Assembly: GCF_041956535.1 (NCBI RefSeq)
Contig: NW_027192214.1
Span: 402,974 to 466,973 of the forward strand
DNA length: 64,000 nucleotides
Source of the DNA: Calcarisporiella thermophila CBS 279.70
Taxonomy: Eukaryota; Calcarisporiellomycota
Reading direction: 5' to 3'
Positions 56,531 to 64,000 of the stretch are shown in pieces (positions within the stretch are counted from its first letter, which is position 1; every line of letters begins with the position of its first letter). Made by a program: the position numbers and the translations under genes. The notes beneath the pieces are model-generated. The model was not told the origin of the DNA. It saw nothing but the letters and a program-made list of their open reading frames with translations, and searched no databases.

Positions 56531-59500
56531 ATGCCTTCCATTGTCACCCATTCTTCCACAATTTCTTCGTCTCAAGATACTGATATAGAATCTCTGCTTC
56601 GAAGTGATTATACACAACTCACTGATGTTGATGATATTCAAGAATGCTTGCGCCTACTTGATGAAGAAGAAACTCAAATTGATGCCGACCTAGATGAACT
56701 ACTAAACTCGAGACTGGTATTAGAGGAAGAATTAGATCGCCTCGATGTTTTGAGGTATGTGCATATTTCATCATTTTTTGTTATTTTAATTCTGTTAGCA
56801 GAAAATTCAAAATTCCAATTGAATACCAAACTAGACCATCCATCGGGACGATGCGAGACAATGCCAGCAAGCTGCTGGGTCCCATTGGAGATACCTCAAA
56901 ATTAGCAGAGAAGATAAGCGAGAAAGTTAGAGTATTGGATCTTGAGCAGGTAAGGCGAGTCCTGTGGGAGTTAAATAGGCGAGATTGATGAGAATCTTCT
57001 TATTAGTCCCGAGTTAAAGAGTGTATAAAACTCGTAGATGACGTGCGTGAGCTGAAGGTAGGCATTCTGAATTCATTTAGCTCATATCAGTGAGAAAATG
57101 TCCACTTTCTTTCTATGGAGTAGACATGCATTTCTGGCTTACAACAGGCAATGGCCGAAAAAGACTACGAAACTGCAAGTATGTGTGTGCAGAGGGCCCG
57201 ACAAATTGATCCCATTGTGACGGAGGGAAGCTTTGCAGAAATCACGGTCGTAAGTTTCTATACCCTCACCCTAATATACAGGAGCATTCGATACATACTA
57301 ACTTTTTTAATTTAGCCAAGTTCCATGAACCCCGAGCCTCCCGCCAAAATCCTCCAGGATGCCAGCACGACCCTCTTTGAGCTCTATTCTCATGAGTTTG
57401 ATGTTGCTGTACATGCACGAAATGAGGCCTCCTTGACCCGCTTCTTCAAACTTTTCCCTCTCATTGGCCAGCATACTGCCGGCCTGGATAAATATTCCAC
57501 CTTCGTTTGTGGCATCATTGCAAAGAAATGCCAAGAACAACTTGGGGGTAGCCAAAGAGGACCCATGTTTTATAGTGAAGTACTAACTAGCCTTTTCGAG
57601 AGCGTTGCTTTACTTATTGATCACCATCATCCGATCGTTGAAAAACACTATGGAGCTGGGAGGATGCTGCGTGTCATGCAGCGGATAGAAGAAGAGGTTG
57701 ATGTACAGAGCCGGCTGGTATTGGATAGTTTTGTGGACGAGAGGCAGCTGCAAAGAAAGGTAACTACTGGAGCATTTGGATGGCTTGCTATCTATTCTCC
57801 TGCAAAAGTTAATTATATACACCTGATTTTACTTCTATTTAGATTAATGAGATTAACAATGAAAATTCACTCCAAAGACGAATTGGCTCTGTAAGACGCC
57901 CCGCCCCCGTGGAATCTCAAATGGATCCACGTGAATTGGAGGTGAACTTGAATGAACTGACGATGGTTAGCCAAAAAACCCACCTCTTCTACCGATTCAT
58001 GAACTCGCGCACAAAAGTACGGTTTGAAAAAATACGGAGCGCATCGTGAGTTAAGCAGCTCACTCTTCCTTTTATTTTGTAGGAGGAGATGAAATTATTG
58101 CAGGAGAATGGCTATGCAAATGAATTTTGGGCGGACCGCAAATCGGATCTGTATAATGACTGGGGGCTTTTGAAAGTGAGTGGGCTATCGCGCAAGGTCC
58201 AGGAGCTCATGAACGATTACTTGATCATTGAAGAGTTCTACATGAGAAAAATGATTGAAAAAGTAAGTCGTGGGTGCTCGCTGATCGCCTCTGTTATTTT
58301 TCACCTAGTTTTTTTTTTTTTTCTAGGCCGTCAAAATGGATCCTATGGATGAATTCGATTCTGATACCCACACCTCAACCTCTGTAGATGATATCTTTTA
58401 TCTCGTACGCAAATCACTCCATCGTGTCCTTCGCACTTCTGACGCTCAACTCTTGGGCGCCATGGTGAATCTTGTCAATCGAACCCTTGAAGTGGATTAT
58501 GTTGGCGTGTTTCAAAAGCGAATGATGAGCATATTTGTTACCGGGGGGGAGGGAGGCGACCCAAGAGTGCATTATATGATTATTTTGAACAATCTAGGGG
58601 TAAGCGTGGACTATGTTGGACGACTAATAGAGGAGATTGGGGAATATGTGCAAGCAAGTGGTATGCTGAGGGAAGAGAAGATGGAAGAAAAAGAGATGGA
58701 GACGGGACAAGGCTTAAATGCTAGCTCCGCGAAATTCAAACAGATCCTCCAGGTAAGACGAGCTTCTCCTGCCGTAATAGTAACAAGCACCCATTCACCG
58801 CCCAATTCTGTCATTTAGTCTGGCATTGAGCAACTCTTCGGCCAAACCATCAAGCCTCGCCTGCGGCCACTCTTTCAAGAGGCCTATCGTGAGGTCAAGT
58901 ACGTACTCGAAGAAGATGAATTCCACGAAGCGGATTTGAGCGATGTATTCGTGCACCGTTTCCGGGCCGGTTTCTCTTCGTTAATAGCAGTGTACAAGGT
59001 AAAAATAGAACCCCTAAGAGTTGCTGGCTAATCCATCATTCCGGCACCTCTATCGTTAACTCATATTCATCTCGAATTTTCCGTTTTCTATCTTGTCTAG
59101 GAGACCCTTACCCCTCAAAATTTCATGAAGCTCATGCAACACGTTTTGGATGCCCTTACCAAGCACTGGGAAAAAATCATTTTTCAGTCTCGGTTCAACC
59201 CGCTCGGGGCAATACGGCTTGATAAGGACATACGAGCCATTACTCAATTCCTTAGCCAGATGACAGAGTGGCCGTCGCGGGATAGGTTTACAAGATTAAC
59301 ACAAATATCCGTGCTTCTTAATTTAGAGACCCTTGAGGAAATCTACGATTATTGGGGACAGGGGGGCAAAGGTAGCTGGAGGCTAACGGTCGGAGAGGTG
59401 AAGAAGGTTTTAGCCCTTAGGTAAAGCGTCTGTAAAGAGGCTCCATTGATTGAACTCCGCTCACTTTCTCTTTTTTCCTCTCTATTTTAGGAACGACTTT

Positions 59501-59533
59501 TATCAGGAAGCTATTAATAAGTTAAAGTTGTAA
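56531..59533 (+). CDS. COG4: Conserved oligomeric Golgi complex subunit 4
   Basis: Eleven exons (56531-56754, 56802-56949, 57007-57057, 57148-57249, 57316-57759, 57843-58016, 58083-58262, 58327-58752, 58819-58998, 59101-59420, 59491-59533) give 763 residues. COG4 is in lobe A of the COG tether, which retrieves Golgi vesicles and binds the SNARE regulator Sly1. Seen: acidic N-terminal coiled coil; SRVKECIKLVDDVREL; MAEKDYETASMCVQRA; FFKLFPLIGQHTAGLDKYS; and the C-terminal domain with LDKDIRAITQFLS, RDRFTRLTQISVLLNLETLE and EVKKVLALRNDF. The arginine in LDKDIR corresponds to the human residue altered in COG4 disease (family knowledge). The last exon is 43 nt. Divergent from UGGT. Confidence 0.95.
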
Positions 59534-60080
59534 TATATTTAACTGAAGATATCCATCAACCATGAACCAATACATTCAAGTTGAAAACAAATTATCAAGG
59601 ATTTTTAAGAGCTATTGTATGAAAAATTGGTTATACCTGGGGCATATCATCTACATATAATTCGGGAGCAAGGAGTTTTGACACCATTCTATGCTCACAG
59701 CGGAATACACCTCATATGGACCTCGAAGGTAGAGAGGGTCCGATAGTAATATTGATTCAAGTATCGATTTTTTGATGATTTTTCATAGCTTAAATTGAAT
59801 ACCAGTTTAGTGAATGAGCATAAAAAATTCCCAAACACACCAGAACAGATACATTTTGAGTACACAGGAAATCTACATGTTTTTGTGTCAAATGTTAAAT
59901 GAATTAATTTTCAGCGAGAAAAATAATCAATCAGTATTCAATTTTAAAAGCCTACTACAGCGTGAACCTGCTCATGCTGGGACACTTTACAATCATAAAA
60001 TGCTTGTTCCACTCAAAATAACCTGATTTTTGCACTTATATTGCTACTCCTGATCAACACTGGTAATTTTATTGAAAGTT
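59534..60080. other. 3' flank of COG4
   Basis: About 550 bp, AT-rich, no gene seen. Confidence 0.5.
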
Positions 60081-62290
60081 AGACTTTTCGATGATTCCTT
60101 GGGTCATCAGTTCTTCTCAATCTCTTCACGTTCTCGCGGGGATGCTCGATAAGGTGATAGCGAGATCGGTTTGGCTTTCCCAGAGTTTATTTCCATGAAT
60201 TAAAGATTGGTGTTGCAAAGACGACCATTTAGCGAGAATGCCTTATGATGTTTCCAGAACATCTCCTTAACTGCTTCCAGCTGTTCTGTGGTCAACTCGG
60301 GGTTCAAATAAGCTGCAAACAAGGCTTCGATGAAATGTCTATGACGTTCCTCTTCCGTGATCACAGTATTTTCCGTCTTTTGAAGGGGGGTTACAACGTA
60401 TGCAGGGGACGAAAGTGGGTGGGCTAGAGCAACGAACTCTCCAGGCATAAGAGCGATTGGTTCATTGCTAGCGCTAGCAACCCAAATATGTACATGGTAA
60501 ACTCCGGCCTTTACTATGGTTCTCGCGGTCTGCACAGCGATCCTTCCTCCCATCAGATACACCGGTTCCAGGAGTGTATTAAAAACTGATCGTCGGCAAT
60601 TTAATCGTACCGAAATCAGAGACTGATGTCACGGGTGAATGACTTGGCAATGAAACACTAATGCCTAAAATACACTCGGGGTATATTGCTTCTCCTCGCA
60701 TCAAAGGTGGAATATTATTCCGAGATTTGACAGGAAGGATATCAGCGGCTTATACAGAATCTTTGCAGCGTAGAAAGCCGTTGTATCCGTGCCGATAATA
60801 AAACCGGAGGAATGTTTTTCACTACAAGGAAACTCGGGATGAATTGTAGTTTATCTTCATTCATTGCGTTCAAGACAACTGAAAGATTTCCTAAGCCTAT
60901 AGGAGTTTCGACGGAGCTGAATCCTTACAGTTCCTGCACTTGACTAGAAGTTAACTTCGCGTTAGGAACCAGCGTTTGGAGGAGCTCTGAATATCTGAAT
61001 CCGATCTAAAGGCTGTCACTGAAAATGACCCTTTAACCCTGAAAAGGTCATATGCCGTCCCACGGTTCGGAATGGTGTGCCGAAATTATCTCCTGGCGTA
61101 ATATCGGCCTGAAGTGCATCTAAAATATTTTCTGTGGTTTGATTCTGTAGTGGTTGTACTGAGTATTCTTTGGTATCCTATGTTCCTTGTTGGCGATAAG
61201 CGGGGCATTCTTGCGATTGATTGCCTGCACTTGGCCTGGTGCGGAATGAGAATTGAGGGAACTTTTGTCTTTTCTGCTGCTTTGGCTCGAAAAATTTTAA
61301 TCTTGGTGATTTCTCTTATCGTGATGGTTCTAGGTTTCGGGACATTGTCTATTTCAATGGTCCCCTTTACAGTTCGGACTGCGTGAGAGTGCCGATCGAC
61401 CATTTTTACCGTCAATAGTTTCCTCTTGAGGTTTGTTGTTTTGCCAGAGATTTGGCTGCTCATTCTCAAAAAACCGTCCCTATTGTACTTTCCGGGGTTA
61501 AGTTCGTCATCTGACATTTTGAGAATTTTGAACAAATCGAAAGGCTCTGGATCGTGGACGGGCATCAAATGGATTCCAACACGCCTGGCAAGTCTTTGGT
61601 TAATGCCAGATAATATCTAGCCTATTTGCGTGCGGTTATCGGCGTTCTGACCGTGACATCGGGAGATTGGTTCACGCTTGTGGTAATAGAAGTCCTCAAT
61701 GTCCTCATCAGATCAGAAGGTTATTTGGAAAGCTCTTTTTGAGCAGAACATTCAGGGAGAGCGCTCTGAATTCGTGCTTTGAACAGGCTTTGTATCTCTT
61801 CTCATGATTGACAATGAGGAAGCTGCATATATTCATATGCATCGATCAGCACGAACTTCGAGGAGACTCAGTAGGATGTATTTCACGTAGTTGAAATCAA
61901 GATTGTGTGTTTGGGTGATCCTGGCTATCCTGCGCAAACACACTACCTTCGGGTGGAAAGAATTTGGGGAAGTCCTGGAGATTCAGGACGAGTCGTTCCG
62001 CTCAAACCGGTGGGAAGTCGTGATTCGTGGGCGACGGAGAAGATTGAATAGGAGGCGGGTGTAAAGATTCCATGCCCGTATTGGGATACAGCCAGCCTCA
62101 GAATAAGAGCCCACAAGTCGAGGAGATCGCGTTCGATTGTCGACATTCGCGAGATTACCTCCTGATTTGATAGCTCGGCAGAAGGTGGAGTCTGCATTGA
62201 ACTCGCCAACGCGTACACGTTAGAATGGGAATCTCTCATTTCTGGCCTCTGCTGGCAATTTGAGCGCGTTTCATACGGATGATTCATTGT
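60081..62290 (-). mobile_element. Ty3/gypsy-type retroelement pol relic
   Basis: Minus-strand frames carry the region that precedes gypsy reverse transcriptase. LMPGEFVALAHPL lies near 60420-60460, a FIEALFAAYLNPELTTEQLE stretch follows, then RLCNTNL and, after an in-frame stop, INSGKAKPISLSPYR with ASPREREEIEK (about 60100-60215), then TQGIIEKS. These are the usual blocks at the entry to a Ty3/gypsy reverse transcriptase. The catalytic domain itself is absent; the match fades at about 60080. Upstream minus frames (61086-61568 and 61943-62287) may be older gag/pol parts, less certain. Stops and frameshifts show it is dead. Confidence 0.7.
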
Positions 62291-63563
62291 AAGCTACGGT
62301 AATAAAAGCCTACACAACTGGTATGCTCGCCAGTTTGTTGAAGCGATCAGAAATGCGTTCTAATCATCGCACCATCAGCAGCTACTAAGAGAAAAACTAC
62401 GATGCCTCTAACTATTTGTAATTGTCCAAGAGTATGTCTGCCAGTTCCGAAATCGCTTGGGGCAAAATGGAGGAGCAAGATAGGATAGAAGACTATTTTA
62501 CTGAAGGTTCTCAAGCCTAACACGAGGGCAGAAGTAGGGCACTGTTCACCACGTGCCATGTAAGCCGCCAGCAAAACAGTTATTCACTTTAGTACTGCGT
62601 TATTAGGGAGACGTTTTGAGATATATTGACCAATGCCTTCACACGAGCCGTCAGACCCAATGGACCTTTCAGCCGTAAAAGTTATCTTACGAGCCAGGAC
62701 CATGGCATTCGCCGATTCAGTAAACTACGATGAAGGGAGGGAGCATTGCCATAAATTGAATCTTTGTTTTAAATGCCGTCAGGACATCTGGCCATGAACC
62801 GTCAGGAAAACGTTTAAGAGATAGAGTATATTAAGGAGAGAAGAGTGTTGGAATCGCAATGAGAAGAAAACCACAGTAGAGCAGCCAAATTAAGCCAACT
62901 TAGTTGCATGGCCCTTCGATCCTTGTTGAAATCCAGGGTATCTTCTGAGTAGCCCTTGTAACAAATTCCTTTTCGTATCTATTCTGTTTTGGAATATCCA
63001 AAGATTTTCCTTGCCAAATAACTTAATAATATCTCAGCATTCTTCTGAATGTGCTACTCGGATTCCAACTCAGTAAAGATTTTTAGATGGTTTTCCTTAC
63101 CTTGAACTGGTTACTAGTTTAGATGGGAGTTTCCACAAAAAATCAGACAGAATCAGAAATATAGAAATAAGAATTATGGGATTTGATTGGACCAATCTAT
63201 TTAGATATAAATCTCCAGAATTATAGCAAAATCTTTGAGGGCTAATAACTCTGCGAATATCCATCCTAGAGCTCTCATTTTTAGTGCAATCGATACACAA
63301 TCACTTGTAGTAGCTTTCTAAAAACCACCATCAAAATTCTCCCTTCCTCTAGTAGGTTTTTCTTTATTAACTAACCTAACCTAATACCTCCCCCAATACT
63401 TACCTTAATATTTACCTCGATATTTACTTTATTAACTATGTTAATATATAACCTAATACTTACCATCATACGCTCCTTAGGCCATATTCAAAACCCTATA
63501 ATACAGTTGGTTAGTGCTAGCGGCATTTTTATCCACTCTTAAACCCCCTTAACGCTTTATTAA
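62291..63563. other. Spacer with no identified gene
   Basis: About 1.27 kb. It may be further retroelement decay, but I find no conserved block. A TTACC/CTAACC-rich stretch lies at 63355-63470. Confidence 0.4.
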
Positions 63564-63695
63564 ATAGGATAGAGGGGTCTGCAACGGCGTTTGAAGGCAG
63601 GAGGAAACCTCAAAGAGGGAAAGGTTTTGCTCGCTAGCAGTATAAACCTATTTCCTTTGAGGTAATCAACCATTACTCCCGAACCTCTATCCTAT
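63564..63695. repeat. Fold-back element 1 (nested inverted repeats)
   Basis: The outer arms ATAGGATAGAGG (63564-63575) and CCTCTATCCTAT (63684-63695) are perfect reverse complements over 12 bp. An inner pair ACCTCAAAG (63607-63615) and CTTTGAGGT (63655-63663) is perfect over 9 bp and extends imperfectly inward (GAAAGGTTTT against AAACCTATTT). The whole can fold into one long hairpin. Confidence 0.75.
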
Positions 63696-63763
63696 ACCAG
63701 GAATTTTTCCCAAAAATACAATCTCCTGTGTATGAAATTATATACTGTACATAAAGCTTCGAA

Positions 63764-63878
63764 GAAATGGTAGTCAAGGAATCCACAGGAGACCGCCAAG
63801 AGAGTGGGATGGAATTCCCGGATTAAACCAAACTCTCTCGGATACAAGAACGAAAACATAATTCCTTGACTCCATTTC
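63764..63878. repeat. Fold-back element 2
   Basis: The left arm GAAATGGTAGTCAAGGAAT (63764-63782) pairs with ATTCCTTGACTCCATTTC (63861-63878), with one bulged base. An inner AGAGAGT (about 63799-63805) pairs with ACTCTCT (about 63832-63838). It lies about 70 bp right of the first fold-back. Confidence 0.75.
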
Positions 63879-64000
63879 TTCTTTTGACCCCTCTCCCTCC
63901 CCCCTCCCCCTATCCCTCTTCCAGTCCCCATCCAAGTAAACTGTATAATCAGAGCGCCAACTTCATAATCCGTTTACACAATCCCTGGATATCTAGCTTT

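Noticed and set aside
63355-63470. CTAACCTAACCTAATACC and TTACC-rich stretch as interstitial telomere
   Set aside because: Fewer than three regular units and then drifting sequence; not enough for a telomeric repeat call.
1-64000. CRISPR arrays, bacterial operons or prophage
   Set aside because: No regularly spaced repeats; genes are intron-rich and each has its own flanks, as in a eukaryotic nuclear genome.

Overview
This is nuclear DNA of a fungus. Evidence: short gt-ag introns (mostly about 45-95 nt) in nearly every gene; fungal markers including a Vac8 armadillo protein, an RSR1/BUD1-type Ras, a Kre9/Knh1-type GPI wall protein, a Lag1 ceramide synthase, a type I metacaspase and YSL/YGL114W-type OPT transporters; and two fungal-type initiator tRNA-Met genes. 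High intron density (up to 12 exons per gene), AT-rich spacers full of retroelement debris, and a predicted isopentenyl phosphate kinase (not a usual gene of well-studied Dikarya) point to an early-diverging, zygomycete-grade lineage. That placement is inference. All gene models below were spliced by eye; I checked that reading phase closes through every junction.

Layout. 0.3-8 kb: a METTL21-type methyltransferase, Mediator subunit MED10, and a TBC Rab-GAP with two GRAM domains and EF hands. 8-17 kb: a coiled-coil tail-anchored protein (KASH-like candidate), a metacaspase with a proline-rich prodomain, and Vac8. 17.5-19.3 kb: isopentenyl phosphate kinase directly downstream of a Nudix hydrolase. 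19.4-25.3 kb: an inverted pair of identical initiator tRNA-Met genes, then a nest of non-LTR retrotransposon (LINE) copies arranged head to tail, with a 758-base assembly gap and one small secreted-protein gene among them. 26.4-37.8 kb: three tandem OPT transporter genes on the minus strand with very different intron patterns. 40-46 kb: a two-module LisH/CTLH/CRA protein with UBA-like segments, divergent from the RSR1-like Ras, then a Lag1-type ceramide synthase. 46.5-59.5 kb: dynein intermediate chain, a Kre9/Knh1-like GPI protein, UDP-glucose:glycoprotein glucosyltransferase and, divergently, COG4. 59.5-64 kb: decayed Ty3/gypsy pol remains and two fold-back (inverted repeat) structures.

How the genes fit together. 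Many serve the endomembrane system: UGGT (ER folding checkpoint) and COG4 (Golgi tether) share one divergent promoter region, ceramide synthase makes ER ceramide, the TBC protein and Vac8 act on Rab/vacuole membranes, the dynein chain moves cargo and nuclei, and the RSR1-like GTPase sets polarity. The window is mostly a normal housekeeping region. The points most worth a second look are the adjacent Nudix and isopentenyl phosphate kinase genes, the duplicated CTLH-type protein, and the LINE copies that each begin at the A-tail of the copy before.
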